A DNA stretch of 64,000 nucleotides, from assembly GCA_029222685.1 (NCBI GenBank), contig JARHVB010000083.1:236801-300800 (forward strand), read 5' to 3'. Origin of the DNA: Terripilifer ovatus. Its GTDB lineage: Bacteria; Pseudomonadota; Alphaproteobacteria; Rhizobiales; Beijerinckiaceae. Made by a program: the position numbers and the translations under genes. Each line of letters starts with the position of its first letter. Within the stretch, counting starts at the first letter, position 1. The notes under the pieces were generated by a model. It was given only the letters and a program-made list of their open reading frames with translations, was not told the origin of the DNA and made no database searches. Below, one piece after another: positions 48,976 through 58,780 of the stretch.

Positions 48976-50975
48976 CAGAATGACTGCCCCAGACCGACAT
49001 AGATCCCATAGCGGGGATCCTCGTTCTTTCTGTTGAGAGGCATGGCCACATCGAGCCTGATCGGGCCGATGGCGGTAAAGTAGCGCAGGCCGAGGCCGGC
49101 GGCGACCCTGATGCCATCCTTGAAATCCGGGATGGACGAGGCACCGGCGTTGCCGGCATCGACAAACGGCACGATGCCGATAGTATCGGTGATCTTGACG
49201 CGTGCCTCAAGCGAGCCTTCGACCAGGCTGCGGCCGCCGATGGGAATGCCGAAGGGGCCGCGCGGGCTAAGGGTCTTGTAGGCGAAGCCACGGACCGAGC
49301 CGCCGCCGCCGGCAAAGAAGCGGCGGTTGGCAGGAATGTCGATCAGATCGGCTCCGGCCAGGGAACCGACGGCAAGCCGCGCGGCCAGAATATATTTGGA
49401 ATCCTCGTCGAGCGAATAATAGGCCGAGGCCTGCGCCTTGGTCTGCAGCATGTTGAGCGTCGAGCCGAAGGCCTTCGCATAGGGCGAGAACGACGCCATC
49501 GCGCGTATGCCCTTGGTGGGATTGAGCAGGCTGTCGGTGCTGTCGTAATTGGCCGCGGCCTGCAGGCCGATGAGCGTGTAGTCGACGGTGCCCAGAATAT
49601 CTTCGACCCGGCCGCGCTCGCCGTCCACACCGAGCGAGACATAGGTGTTTTCGCTGAAACGCCGCCTGATCGCGACGGTCGCGCCAGCCGTCTCCGCGAT
49701 ATAGGAATTGGTGCGTTCACGCGCGACCTGAGCGTCGATCAGGAGATCATTGCGGCTGCCGCCCAACGCCGGCTTCAGAAAGCTGGCCTTGACGCGGCCG
49801 GTCAGGTTTTCGGGATCGAGCTTCTTCGTCGGTTTGAACTGAATGCCGCTGATCGAGGTGGCATAGCCGCCCTCGACATCGAAGCGCAGCCGCTCGCCGC
49901 CGCCAAACAGATTGCGGTCCATCCACCAGGCGCGCAGCGTCGGACCATCCACAGTTGAATAGGCCGCCGAGGCGCCGACCGAATGCCGCGGGCGCTCGGT
50001 CACGGTCACCGTCACCGGCAAATTGCCGTTGGCATCGAGCCGGTCGGCCTCGTCGATGCGGACCGAACCGATAGCCTCGATCTTTGAAATGGACTTGCGT
50101 GTGTCCGCCAGCCGCTGCGGATAATAGGGTTCGCCCGGTTCGAGGTAGATGTACGACCTGACGACATCCGGATCGATGCCCTTGGCTCCCTCGAGCGTCA
50201 CCGGACCGATGCCCGCCTTCTGGCTGGGATCGATGGTGATGGCGAGATCCATCGTCGCGCTGCGATGGTCGACGACCGGCGCGATGGAGACGAGTTTTGC
50301 CAGCGGTCGCGAATTGTCACGCAGATGGCCGATTTCAAGATTGGCGCCGGTGCGGATATTGCCGGCGCTCGCCTCGTCGCCTGGCTTCAGCGGAAAGCCG
50401 CGCGGCGGAATCAGGTCCGGCGCCAGCGGCTGGTTGGTGCGGGCGTCGAAAACCCGGATGTCGCGCAGCTTGAACAAGGGACCTGGCGTCACCTCCACGT
50501 TGACGGGGACGAGGCTGCGTCCGCGCGAGGTCTCGGCAGCCGAAGCCGCCCCCGGATTGTCGCCATTGGGATCGAGCGTCCGGCCGGCGACGACGATGCG
50601 GATGGTGGCGTTGAAATAGCCCGCCCCCCACAGCGTTTCGGCAAGGCGGGGAACATCGGCGATGGCGCGACGCACGAGACCGTCCCCGGAAGGCGGCGGC
50701 TCGCGCCGCAATTGCCAGAGATTGGAGCTGTCCTTCAGCGCCTGCGACAGATCCTTGTCCTCGACACCCGTGATATCAGCGACATAAGGCAGGTTTTCTC
50801 GGGAAGGCGACGGCAGGGGAGGTTCGCCGCCGAACAGGCCGAAAAAATCGAAGGCTTGCGCCGCCGGCGACAGCACAGGTGCGAATAAAATCGCCAATGT
50901 GGCCGTCAGGGCAAAACGCACGCGCCAAAAACTCCAATGCGGCAGATCAAAATGAATCAGCCTGCCTATCCCCAA
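48975..50975 (-). CDS. tamA: Outer membrane assembly factor TamA
   Basis: A 666-residue Omp85-family protein. It has a signal segment (ALTATLAILFAPVLSPAAQA), then periplasmic POTRA domains (about 55-320; KLRDIRVFDARTNQPLAP, LEPGEPYYPQRLADTRKSIS). The C-terminal 16-strand barrel has the conserved FFAGGGGSVRGFAYKTLSP loop (VRGF, substituting for VRGY) and ends in GIYVGLGQSF with a terminal Phe. It works with TamB at the outer membrane. The 278-nt gap upstream (50976-51253) leads to tRNA-Val and shows no gene. Confidence 0.95.
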   Translation of the reverse strand: MGIGRLIHFDLPHWSFWRVRFALTATLAILFAPVLSPAAQAFDFFGLFGGEPPLPSPSRENLPYVADITGVEDKDLSQALKDSSNLWQLRREPPPSGDGLVRRAIADVPRLAETLWGAGYFNATIRIVVAGRTLDPNGDNPGAASAAETSRGRSLVPVNVEVTPGPLFKLRDIRVFDARTNQPLAPDLIPPRGFPLKPGDEASAGNIRTGANLEIGHLRDNSRPLAKLVSIAPVVDHRSATMDLAITIDPSQKAGIGPVTLEGAKGIDPDVVRSYIYLEPGEPYYPQRLADTRKSISKIEAIGSVRIDEADRLDANGNLPVTVTVTERPRHSVGASAAYSTVDGPTLRAWWMDRNLFGGGERLRFDVEGGYATSISGIQFKPTKKLDPENLTGRVKASFLKPALGGSRNDLLIDAQVARERTNSYIAETAGATVAIRRRFSENTYVSLGVDGERGRVEDILGTVDYTLIGLQAAANYDSTDSLLNPTKGIRAMASFSPYAKAFGSTLNMLQTKAQASAYYSLDEDSKYILAARLAVGSLAGADLIDIPANRRFFAGGGGSVRGFAYKTLSPRGPFGIPIGGRSLVEGSLEARVKITDTIGIVPFVDAGNAGASSIPDFKDGIRVAAGLGLRYFTAIGPIRLDVAMPLNRKNEDPRYGIYVGLGQSF

Positions 50976-51253
50976 AACTCACGGACGCCCTGCATCTTCA
51001 CCTGAAGACCGCTAAAAAACTACCAATTATTCGAAATGATCCAACCCGGATCGGTCCATCCCAAGACACCAATGCATCATGACGTATCGGGTTCCGATTA
51101 ATTGACGGAAAGCCGCAACACCCGCGCCAAGGCTCACAAGCCGCTTGAGCTTGCTTACTTATTCTTTTGAAATTCTGTGCTTTTTAATCAACGCGCAACT
51201 TCGCCGTTGCGCCGGCCAAGCTCGAAAACGCGCTCGCTGGCGAAGATGTCGAA

Positions 51254-51328
51254 TGGTGGGCGCGACAGGGATTGAACCTGTGACCCCTCCCGTGTGAAGG
51301 GAGTGCTCTGCCGCTGAGCTACGCGCCC
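51254..51328 (-). tRNA. tRNA-Val (anticodon CAC)
   Basis: A complete cloverleaf on the minus strand: acceptor GGGCGCG/CGCGCCC, D-arm with AGCTCAGCGGCAGAGC, anticodon stem CTCCC/GGGAG around TTCACAC (anticodon CAC, reading GTG), T-arm ACAGG-TTCAATC-CCTGT, discriminator A and encoded CCA. It lies between tamA and gph. Confidence 0.97.
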
Positions 51329-51413
51329 GGACACCATGAGTAATGGCGGCTATATCCTCTGCGCGCCCCATGGGTGTCAAGCGACGCTTAGAAACGACGC
51401 CTGGAAATTCCCC

Positions 51414-52139
51414 TCAGGCCCCCACGTTCGCGCCGATCTTCAGGCTTTCCACTGCATCCCAAAGGCTGTCGAAGCTGGAAATGATGCGATCCGGCGCAAA
51501 GGTGTGTACGGGCGCGTCCGTATAGCCGAAATCGACCGCGACCACCGGAATGCCGGCAGCCTGGGCCGTGTGGATATCGGTTTTCGAATCGCCGATCATC
51601 ACCGCGCGGGCGAGATCGCCGCCGGCGCGGTCGATGGTCATGGTCAGGGCGCGCGGATCGGGCTTGGAAATCGGCTGGCCATCGACCTTGAACGTATCCT
51701 GGCCGCAGATGGCGCCGAAGCGCTGGGCGACACCAAGTTCGCGCAGCAGCATCAGCGACGGCCCTTCGACCTTGTTGGTGCAGACGGCAAAGCGCCAGCC
51801 TGCCGCCTCGAAGCGATCGAGCGTCGCCACGACGCCGGGAAACAGATGGCTCTCCTGGGCGATGCGGCTTTCGTATTGGGCCAGATAGTCCTGGAACAGG
51901 ACTTCCAGCCGATCGGGATCGACGGCCCGGCCGGCCGCCTTGAAGCCTTGCTGGATCAGCGCCCGACCGCCGGCACCGACCATTTCACGACCATCGGCGA
52001 GGCTGACCGGCGCGATCCGCTCACGCTCCAGGATGACATTGAGCGATCCGATCAGGTCGCCGGCGGTTTCGGCCAGCGTTCCGTCGAGATCGAAGACGAG
52101 GATGGGTGGGAGGATGGGAGCAACGCGGGTCAAGGGCAT
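51414..52139 (-). CDS. gph: Phosphoglycolate phosphatase (HAD family)
   Basis: A 241-residue HAD hydrolase: motif I VFDLDGTLAET with nucleophile and acid/base Asp, motif II in FAVCTNK, motif III Lys in SKPDP and motif IV MIGDSKTDIHTAQAAG. The MVGAGGRALIQQGF cap segment is usual for Gph, which removes 2-phosphoglycolate formed by DNA repair or oxygenation. I chose the ATG at 52139; the frame is open to 52256. It is divergent from the small exported protein at 52272. Confidence 0.92.
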   Translation of the reverse strand: MPLTRVAPILPPILVFDLDGTLAETAGDLIGSLNVILERERIAPVSLADGREMVGAGGRALIQQGFKAAGRAVDPDRLEVLFQDYLAQYESRIAQESHLFPGVVATLDRFEAAGWRFAVCTNKVEGPSLMLLRELGVAQRFGAICGQDTFKVDGQPISKPDPRALTMTIDRAGGDLARAVMIGDSKTDIHTAQAAGIPVVAVDFGYTDAPVHTFAPDRIISSFDSLWDAVESLKIGANVGA

Positions 52140-52271
52140 GGCTGCCCCGTACCACAATCTGCGTCGGGCGTGAAAGCCTGCACATCTTTTGCCGCGATCC
52201 CCTGTAAAATCGGGCTTATCGATTCGCGGCGGCGCAAGATCGCGTCCGCCGTTCAAACTGGCGGGTTTACC

Positions 52272-52643
52272 ATGACGATCAGGGCGATTTCAGCGGCCGT
52301 TCTTGTTCTAGCCGGGACAGCGGGCGGCGCCCTGCCCGCGCTGGCGGCGAATTATCAATTCATGTCTTCGCCCGCGACCGGCCTCAACCTGATGTACCGG
52401 CTCGACCGGCTGACCGGCGAGGTCGGCGCCTGCCAGTACGGCCTCAAGGACGGCACGGTTGGCACGACGCTCTGCTACCGCTCTGGCGAGGGCGCAGGAC
52501 CGCAAACCTCGTCGGAGTATGCGCTTGCCGCCTCCCACCACGAGGGCGAAGCCGGGATTTTCCGCGTCGACCTGCGCAACGGCACCATGTCGATCTGCTA
52601 CCTCCTCAACGACGCCATCGTCTGCACGCCGCCGGGCAAGTAG
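52272..52643 (+). CDS. Hypothetical exported protein
   Basis: A 123-residue protein with a signal peptide (VLVLAGTAGGALPALA, cut before AN). The mature chain begins NYQFMSSPATGLNLMYRLDR and has repeated beta-like segments ending in cysteines (VGACQYG, TTLCYRSG, MSICYLLNDAIVCTPPG), which could form two disulfides. The pattern, variable MYRLDRLTGEVxxC units, suggests a small beta-propeller-like or beta-sandwich fold, but I do not recognise a named family. It lies 84 nt upstream of rpiA. Confidence 0.7.
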   Translation: MTIRAISAAVLVLAGTAGGALPALAANYQFMSSPATGLNLMYRLDRLTGEVGACQYGLKDGTVGTTLCYRSGEGAGPQTSSEYALAASHHEGEAGIFRVDLRNGTMSICYLLNDAIVCTPPGK

Positions 52644-52727
52644 CCGCCCCTCTTCGCGGGGGTTGACCTGACGCCGGCAAATCCATAACGACCGGAGCAT
52701 TGCAGCAGACTTGTTCCGGGGACGGTT

Positions 52728-53426
52728 GTGGACAACGCCAAACGCATGGCCGCCGAACGGGCCGCGGAATTCGTCCGCGACGGGATGCGTCTCGGCCTGG
52801 GAACCGGCTCGACGGCGGCGCATTTCGTCGATTGCGTCGGCGAGCGGGTTGCAGCCGGCACGAAGCTGATCTGTGTCCCGACCTCGGAAGCGACCCGCAA
52901 ACAGGCGGAAAAGCTCGGCATTCCCCTCTCGACCCTGGATGAGACGCCCGAACTCGACCTGACGGTCGACGGCGCCGACGAGTTCGACCAGGAGTTGCGG
53001 CTCATCAAGGGCGGCGGCGGCGCGCTGCTGCGTGAAAAAATCGTCGCCAATGCCTCGGAGCGGATGATCGTCATCACCGATGCCTCCAAAAGCGTCGCCC
53101 GGCTTGGCCGTTTCCCGCTGCCGGTCGAAATCGTGCCCTTCGGTGCCGAGGCGACCCGGCGCGCCATCACCAGGATGCTGGTTGATATGGATCAAACCGG
53201 CGCGATCAGGCTGCGCATGGGCGCCGACGGTCTTGTTTTCGTCACCGATGGAGGCCACTACATCTTCGATTGCGCGCTGGGCTCTATTGCCGACCCTGAC
53301 GGTCTTGCCCGCGCGCTTCATGAAATTCCCGGCGTCGTCGAGCACGGATTGTTCCTCGGGCTCGCCGATGCTGTCATAGTCGCCGGCGATGCCGGCATCA
53401 AAATCATTGGAAACCCGGGGCCCTGA
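52728..53426 (+). CDS. rpiA: Ribose-5-phosphate isomerase A
   Basis: A 232-residue enzyme interconverting ribose-5-phosphate and ribulose-5-phosphate. The phosphate-binding [13 protein letters not shown], catalytic [10 protein letters not shown] (Asp pair) and [14 protein letters not shown] (Lys and Glu) are complete. The GTG at 52728 gives the normal N-terminus. The gene order rpiA, DUF2059, gor is conserved in Hyphomicrobiales. Confidence 0.96.
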   Translation: MDNAKRMAAERAAEFVRDGMRLGLGTGSTAAHFVDCVGERVAAGTKLICVPTSEATRKQAEKLGIPLSTLDETPELDLTVDGADEFDQELRLIKGGGGALLREKIVANASERMIVITDASKSVARLGRFPLPVEIVPFGAEATRRAITRMLVDMDQTGAIRLRMGADGLVFVTDGGHYIFDCALGSIADPDGLARALHEIPGVVEHGLFLGLADAVIVAGDAGIKIIGNPGP

Positions 53427-53456
53427 TCCCGTCTGCGATACCTTTGGAGACTGAAC

Positions 53457-54002
53457 GTGAACCTGACCCGATCCTCTTTGCTGTCGGCCTGCCTGTTTTT
53501 AGCGCTTCCCGCCGTTGCCTTTGCGCAGGCAAAACCTGCCGCGCCCGCGCCTGCTGCACCGGCTGCGGCTGAGACCGATGCCTATGCGCCCGACCATATC
53601 GCCGCCGCGCGGCAGGTCGTGCTGACTTCGGGCATCGCCAATACGTTCAACCTTTTCTATCCGCAACTTGCCGACCAGGCGGTCAACGCCCTGACGCGCA
53701 CGCGGCCGGAAATCCGCAACGACCTGATCGCCGTGCTGAAGCAGCTTGAGCCGGAATTCTCGGACCGCAAGGAGGAGGTCATCAAGGCGACGTCCAATGC
53801 CTTCGCGGGCGCCATGAGCGCCAAGGACCTCAAGGACACGGCTGCTTTCTTCGCCTCCGATGCCGGCAAGGCCTATGTCGCGATGCAGCCGAAGGTCATC
53901 AACCAGATGGTCGTCGCCATCGACGCCTGGAACCGGCAGCTGTCGACCGATCTCATGGTCCGCGTGCGCGAGGAAATGAAGAAAAAGGGTATTCAACTTT
54001 AA
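53457..54002 (+). CDS. Exported DUF2059 protein
   Basis: A 181-residue protein with a signal peptide (LSACLFLALPAVAFA) and an Ala/Pro linker. The helical DUF2059 domain follows: IAAARQVVLTSGIANTFNLF, AGAMSAKDLKDTAAFFASDAGKAYVAMQPKV. The conserved LxxxxxFFxSxxGKAY element is the family hallmark. Function unknown; it lies in the periplasm. The GTG start at 53457 is 30 nt after rpiA, and gor follows 24 nt later, so all three are probably co-transcribed. Confidence 0.9.
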   Translation: MNLTRSSLLSACLFLALPAVAFAQAKPAAPAPAAPAAAETDAYAPDHIAAARQVVLTSGIANTFNLFYPQLADQAVNALTRTRPEIRNDLIAVLKQLEPEFSDRKEEVIKATSNAFAGAMSAKDLKDTAAFFASDAGKAYVAMQPKVINQMVVAIDAWNRQLSTDLMVRVREEMKKKGIQL

Positions 54003-54026
54003 CAGACCCTAACCGAGGCGCGCACC

Positions 54027-55415
54027 GTGGCTGAATACGACGTCGACCTTTTTGTCATCGGAGCGGGCTCCGGCGGCGTTCGCGCCGCGCGCATTGCCGG
54101 CGGCTACGGCGCCAAAGTCATGGTGGCGGAAGAGTTCCGCATCGGCGGTACCTGCGTCATCCGCGGATGCGTGCCGAAAAAGCTCTACGCCTACGCCAGC
54201 CGCTTCGCCGACGATTTCGAAGACGCCAAAGGCTTCGGCTGGTCGTTTCCTGAAAAGCCGACCTTCGACTGGCACAAGCTCGTTCAGGCGAAGGAGACCG
54301 AAATCTCGCGGCTGTCGAGCCTTTACCGCAAAGGCGTCGAGGGCTCGGGCGGCGTCATGGTTCAAAGCCGTGCCGAGGTCGTGGATGCGCATACGGTGCG
54401 GCTGATGCACGAGGGCCGCAACGTCACCGCGAAATATATCCTCGTCGCTACCGGCGGATCGCCGACCCTGGTGCCGCCGATCCCCGGCATGGAACACGCG
54501 ATCTCCTCGAACGAAGTCTTCGACCTGAAAGAGTTTCCGCGCCGGCTGCTCATCGTCGGCGGCGGCTATATCGCCGTCGAGTTCGCCAGCGTATTCGCCC
54601 GCCTCGGCGCCAAGGTGACGCTTGCCATGCGTGCCGAAAACGTGCTGCGCGGCTTCGACGAGGACATGCGCAACGGCCTGCGCGACGGGCTGGAACATGC
54701 CGGCATCCATTTTCGTTTTTGCGCCCTGCCCGCGAAAATCGAAAAGCTGTCGCATGGTTTGGATGTCACGTTCACCGACGGTTCGACCGGCGATTATGAC
54801 CAGGTGCTGGTCGCCACCGGCCGGCATCCGCATACGCACGGTCTTGGCTTGGAGAAGGCCGGCGTCGAGTTGAACCGCTCCGGCGCCGTCAAGGTCGATG
54901 GTTATTCGCGCACCAACATCCCGTCGATCTACGCGGTGGGCGACGTGACACACCGCCTCAACCTGACGCCGGTCGCCGTCCGCGAGGGCCACGCCTTCGC
55001 CGACAATGTGTTCGGCGGCAAGGACATCAATGTCGACCGCGACGACGTGGCGACCGCCGTCTTCTCGACGCCGGAGATCGGCACGGTCGGTCTCACCGAA
55101 ACGCAGGCGCGCGAGATTTTCGACGTCGTCGACATCTATCGCGCCAATTTCCGGCCGCTGAAGTCGACGCTCTCCGGCCGGCAGGACCGCACGATCATGA
55201 AGCTCGTCGTCGACGGCACGAGCGACCGGGTGCTCGGCGCGCATATTCTCGGGCACGATGCAGGCGAGATGGCGCAATTGCTCGGCGTCGCCGTCAAGAT
55301 GCGCGCCACCAAGGCTGATTTCGACGCGACCATGGCGGTACATCCCACCGCCGCCGAAGAACTCGTGACCATGCGGACCCGCACGGCGCGCTATGAAAAA
55401 GAACACCGGCTATAG
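54027..55415 (+). CDS. gor: Glutathione-disulfide reductase
   Basis: A 462-residue FAD-dependent disulfide reductase that regenerates reduced glutathione with NADPH. FAD-binding FVIGAGSGGVRAARIAG, redox pair Cys43 and Cys48 in GGTCVIRGCVPKK, NAD(P)-binding LIVGGGYIAVEFASVFARLG, and the dimer-interface HPTAAEELVTMRT with the active-site His-Glu pair. The second dinucleotide motif is followed by basic residues, consistent with NADPH. GTG start. Confidence 0.96.
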   Translation: MAEYDVDLFVIGAGSGGVRAARIAGGYGAKVMVAEEFRIGGTCVIRGCVPKKLYAYASRFADDFEDAKGFGWSFPEKPTFDWHKLVQAKETEISRLSSLYRKGVEGSGGVMVQSRAEVVDAHTVRLMHEGRNVTAKYILVATGGSPTLVPPIPGMEHAISSNEVFDLKEFPRRLLIVGGGYIAVEFASVFARLGAKVTLAMRAENVLRGFDEDMRNGLRDGLEHAGIHFRFCALPAKIEKLSHGLDVTFTDGSTGDYDQVLVATGRHPHTHGLGLEKAGVELNRSGAVKVDGYSRTNIPSIYAVGDVTHRLNLTPVAVREGHAFADNVFGGKDINVDRDDVATAVFSTPEIGTVGLTETQAREIFDVVDIYRANFRPLKSTLSGRQDRTIMKLVVDGTSDRVLGAHILGHDAGEMAQLLGVAVKMRATKADFDATMAVHPTAAEELVTMRTRTARYEKEHRL

Positions 55416-55527
55416 TGTCGATAGACAGATTGCATCGCAGCATCCGTGCGGGGGTCAAGCCGGTGCCTGCACGGTGGCTATACTGACGCGGATCGCACCG
55501 ACATCCGCACCGGCCAGAGAGCAATCG

Positions 55528-56230
55528 CTACGAAGGCCCAATCAACCGGCCAAGTAGCTGTGGATTAGCTAGCAGTGTCGCGCTATCCGTGCGGTGCACG
55601 ATTTTTCCACGATCGAGCACGATCGCGTTGTTGGCGATCGAGAGCGCGAGACTCGCTTTTTTGTTCGACCAGCAGAACCGAAAGCGAAGCGTCCTCTACC
55701 AGGCTTTTTATAGCGCGATGAATTTCTGCTACGACCACGGGTGCGAGTCCTTCCATGGGTTCGTCGAGCAGGAGGAGATCGGGATTGAGCATCAGGGCGC
55801 GGCCGATCGCCAGCATCTGCTGTTCGCCACCTGACAGATGATCGCCCGCATGCCGCCGGCGTTCTCGCAACCGTGGGAACAGAGATTCGACACGCTCAAG
55901 CGTCCACGGGCCGGCTCTTGCCACAACGGTCAGGTTTTCACGGACGGACAGCGACGGAAATATCCAGCGTTCCTGGGGCACCCAGCCCAGCCCGACGTGC
56001 GCGCGCGAGGCGGGATGAACTTTGAGAAGATCGCTGCCCTGCCAACTGATTCTGCCGGCATGAACACGGGTCTGGCCCATGATTGTCGCCAGCAATGTTG
56101 TCTTGCCCACGCCGTTACGCCCGAGAACCGCGATGCTTTCGCCTTTCGACAAAGCGAGATCGACGTCCTCAAGCACCAGCGAGGCGCCATAACCGGCACT
56201 CAGTCCGGCGATACGTAGCATCTCAGTCAT
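55528..56230 (-). pseudogene. livF: Branched-chain amino-acid-type ABC ATPase LivF, frameshifted at the C-terminus
   Basis: ATP-binding subunit. Walker A GRNGVGKTT, signature LSGGEQQMLAIGRALM and Walker B LLLLDEPMEGLAP are intact. After LLVEQK the frame turns into RQQRDRARSW and stops at 55583. If one A of the A6 run at 55657-55662 (minus strand) is removed, the frame reads ASLALSIANNAIVLDRGKIV and continues to a stop at 55528, which is the normal LivF ending. So a one-base insertion in a homopolymer shortens and scrambles about the last 40 residues. The ATG at 56230 has GGAGG 5 nt upstream and overlaps livG by 8 nt. Slippage could restore the frame in part of the product. Confidence 0.85.
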
Positions 56231-56978
56231 GACCTCCTTCGCCAAGATAGATTTGCCTGACGCTGGCATTGCCGGCAATTTCCGAAGGCGTCCCTTCCAT
56301 GAAAACCTGTCCGTTCATGAGCACGATGATTTTCTTTGCGAAACGGAAGACGAGATCCATATCGTGCTCGATAAACAGGATCGCCGTCGATGCCGGCAAC
56401 GCGTCAATGACTTCGAACAGCTCGGCGCTTTGGGTCGAAGGAATTCCCGCCGCCGGCTCGTCGAGCAGCAGCAGCCGCGGCCGCGCTGCCAGGCCTAGCG
56501 CGATTTCGAGAAGGCGCTGCTTGCCGTATGGAAGGCCGCCGACCGGGAGATCGGCGTCGGCGCCGAGCTTCACCAGGTCCAGCAGGCAAGACGCCTCCTC
56601 GTATTGCGCAGTCATCCGGTTGCGTGGTGCAAGCCATTTCCAACCCATGCCGTCACGCTCGAAAACCGCCAAGGCAACCTGCTCTCGCACGGTTAATCTC
56701 GGGAACAAGCTTGTAATCTGGTAGGTGCGCGCAAGCCCATGCCGGACACGGATGTGCATCGGCGCGCTGGTCAGATCCACGCCGGCAAATGTGATGTCGC
56801 CACTGGTCGATGAGAGCGCGCCGCTGAGCATGCTCACGAGCGTTGTCTTGCCAGCACCGTTTGGCCCGATCAAAGCATAACGCGCACCTTCGGGTATTGT
56901 AATTGAAACGTCGTCGACCGCACGCAATACGCCGAAGCATTTGGAAAGACGTTTGGTTTCAAGCAACGTTGGGCTCAC
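56223..56978 (-). CDS. livG: Branched-chain amino-acid-type ABC ATPase LivG
   Basis: A 251-residue ATPase subunit of a Liv-type importer: LETKRLSKCFGVLRAVDDVS, Walker A GPNGAGKTT, a Q-loop region LARTYQITSLFP and Walker B LLLLDEPAAGI. The family's usual LSYG(E/Q)QR signature reads LPYGKQRLLEIALGLA here, which is within the range for LivG. The GTG at 56978 overlaps the livM stop by 4 nt (GTGA); the frame is open to 57044. Confidence 0.92.
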   Translation of the reverse strand: MSPTLLETKRLSKCFGVLRAVDDVSITIPEGARYALIGPNGAGKTTLVSMLSGALSSTSGDITFAGVDLTSAPMHIRVRHGLARTYQITSLFPRLTVREQVALAVFERDGMGWKWLAPRNRMTAQYEEASCLLDLVKLGADADLPVGGLPYGKQRLLEIALGLAARPRLLLLDEPAAGIPSTQSAELFEVIDALPASTAILFIEHDMDLVFRFAKKIIVLMNGQVFMEGTPSEIAGNASVRQIYLGEGGHD

Positions 56979-57910
56979 GTGTCGCGTCCCCCTGCACGCG
57001 GCGCCATCAGGCCCATGATTCCGCTCGGCGCCAAGAACGCACATGCGATCAGAACCAAGCCGAGCCAGAACTGCCAGTACACCGGGCTCAGACCGGACAT
57101 CCAGTGATGGGCACCCATGTATAAAGCCGCGCCGATCAGGCCCCCATATATCCTCCCAATTCCGCCAAAGATCAGGATCACCAGCACGTCAGCCGACAGT
57201 TGAACACTCAGGACGTTGAGCGCGACCACCTGTGTGGTTTGAGCGAGAACCGCGCCGGCCGCGCCCGCGATCGCGGCGCTGATCACGAAGGCGGCAGTCA
57301 GACGCCCTTTCACCGGTATGCCGATGCCCGCGGCTCGCAAAGGGTTATCGCGGATTGCCTCCAGGCTCAGCCCGAATGGGGATTTCACGACAAATCGCGC
57401 GAGGATGAAGCCGAGAACGAAGGTACACCAGGCGTAAGCGAAGCCAATTTTTCCGGCCAGGTCAAAATCGAAGACGCCGAGGAGCGGCCATACCTCCATG
57501 CCCTGAAGGCCATCGGCACCGCCGGTTATGCCCGCTGCACGGTTCGCCGTCTCATACAATAGAACGGCGATTCCAAGCGTAATCATCAGGCGCGCGAGCG
57601 TGCCACTCCGCGCGGTCAAAAGACCGATTGGAATGCCGAGCGCGCCTGCGGCACAGGCTGCCACGAGAACGCCTGTAAGGGGCTCGCCCCAACCGTGCAC
57701 GGACAGAAGGCCGGCGACATAGGCGCCGGCTCCGAAGAATGCGGCGTGCCCAAGCGTTGCGATCCCGGCATATCCAACGAGCAGGTCGAGCGAGATCGCC
57801 AGGAGCGCCATCACAAGAATCTGGCTTCCAAACACCAGGTAGTCAGGCAAAGCGATAGCGTAGCATAAGGGTGCCAGGATACATGCCGCGGCAGCAAGTC
57901 TTCGCGTCAA
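56975..57910 (-). CDS. livM: Branched-chain amino-acid-type ABC permease LivM
   Basis: A 311-residue inner-membrane permease with about 8-10 spans. It has the family motifs LLVGYAGIATLGHAAFFGAGAY and EAIRDNPLRAAGIGIPV (cytoplasmic coupling loop). The TTG start at 57910 overlaps the livH stop (TTGA), a tight translational coupling, though start choice is less certain than for its neighbours. Confidence 0.93.
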   Translation of the reverse strand: MTRRLAAAACILAPLCYAIALPDYLVFGSQILVMALLAISLDLLVGYAGIATLGHAAFFGAGAYVAGLLSVHGWGEPLTGVLVAACAAGALGIPIGLLTARSGTLARLMITLGIAVLLYETANRAAGITGGADGLQGMEVWPLLGVFDFDLAGKIGFAYAWCTFVLGFILARFVVKSPFGLSLEAIRDNPLRAAGIGIPVKGRLTAAFVISAAIAGAAGAVLAQTTQVVALNVLSVQLSADVLVILIFGGIGRIYGGLIGAALYMGAHHWMSGLSPVYWQFWLGLVLIACAFLAPSGIMGLMAPRAGGRDT

Positions 57911-58767
57911 CGCGCCCTCCCGTAGAGACCGTTGGGGAACATGACGAGCAGTGCCACCATCAAGAGATATAAGGTAAAACTTCCGGTTTCGGGCGCGTAG
58001 TAACGGCTTGCGGTGTCAAGGATGCCGACGATCAACGCCGCAAGGAGAGGACCAACGAAGCTGCCGGCTCCCCCGACCACGACAACAAGCAGGAAGTAAA
58101 CGAGGTATTTGAACGCGAATGACGGATCGAGACCAAGGAGCTGGACTCCAAGCGCGCCGCCCAAGCCTGCCAATGCCGAACCGAAGGTAAATGCAATCGT
58201 CATCAGGCGATCGACATTGATTCCCATGCCGATCGCCGCCCTCCGGTTGTCGACGGCGCAACGGAGCTGTGCACCAAATCGGGTGAGCTGCACGATCGAT
58301 GCCAGCACAACAGCCATGGCCACCACCAGCACCACGGTGAACAGGCGGAAAGTCGAGATATTTGCGTCCAGAAACGAGATTTGTCCCTGTAGATACGGAG
58401 GCAGGTGAATCGGCTGAGATCCAGCGCCAAACAGAAAGACCGCCGACGCAGCGCTCACGTTCAGCACGCCAACTGTAAAGAGCACCTGCGTCAGATGACT
58501 TGCCTCATAGAGCCTTCGATAAAGTGCGAGTTCCAGGACCAGGCCAAATACACCTGCGATCAAAAATGCCAAAGGAAGCATTGCGAGGTAAGGGATGCCT
58601 AGCGCGTTCATGCCATAGACGCATGCATATCCACCGACCATGGCGAAGGCGCCATGGGCCAGATTAGCAAATTGCATGAGACCCATCGTGATCGACAGGC
58701 CGGCGCTGATGATGAAAAGAAGGCTCGCATAGGCGATACCGTCGAGAAGAACGCCGATGAACTGCAT
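57907..58767 (-). CDS. livH: Branched-chain amino-acid-type ABC permease LivH
   Basis: A 286-residue permease with about 8 spans: LLDGIAYASLLFIISAGLSI, MQFANLAHGAFAMVGGYACV (family signature NLAHG), the coupling-loop RCAVDNRRAAIGMGINVDR and VVVVGGAGSFVGPLLAALIVG. It follows the binding-protein gene by 13 nt. With LivM it forms the membrane channel. Confidence 0.94.
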   Translation of the reverse strand: MQFIGVLLDGIAYASLLFIISAGLSITMGLMQFANLAHGAFAMVGGYACVYGMNALGIPYLAMLPLAFLIAGVFGLVLELALYRRLYEASHLTQVLFTVGVLNVSAASAVFLFGAGSQPIHLPPYLQGQISFLDANISTFRLFTVVLVVAMAVVLASIVQLTRFGAQLRCAVDNRRAAIGMGINVDRLMTIAFTFGSALAGLGGALGVQLLGLDPSFAFKYLVYFLLVVVVGGAGSFVGPLLAALIVGILDTASRYYAPETGSFTLYLLMVALLVMFPNGLYGRAR

Positions 58768-58780
58768 GAACCCAGCCGTC

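Noticed and set aside
51159-51380. A 73-residue minus-strand open frame containing RARSSAAEHSLHTGGVTGSIPVAP
   Set aside because: It is the translation of the tRNA-Val gene and its flanks; this peptide pattern is a well-known artefact of reading tRNA genes as protein.
55444-55474. CCGTGC/GCACGG inverted repeat after gor, considered as a terminator
   Set aside because: The arms are only 6 bp with a 19-nt loop and no T-run, so it is too weak to call.
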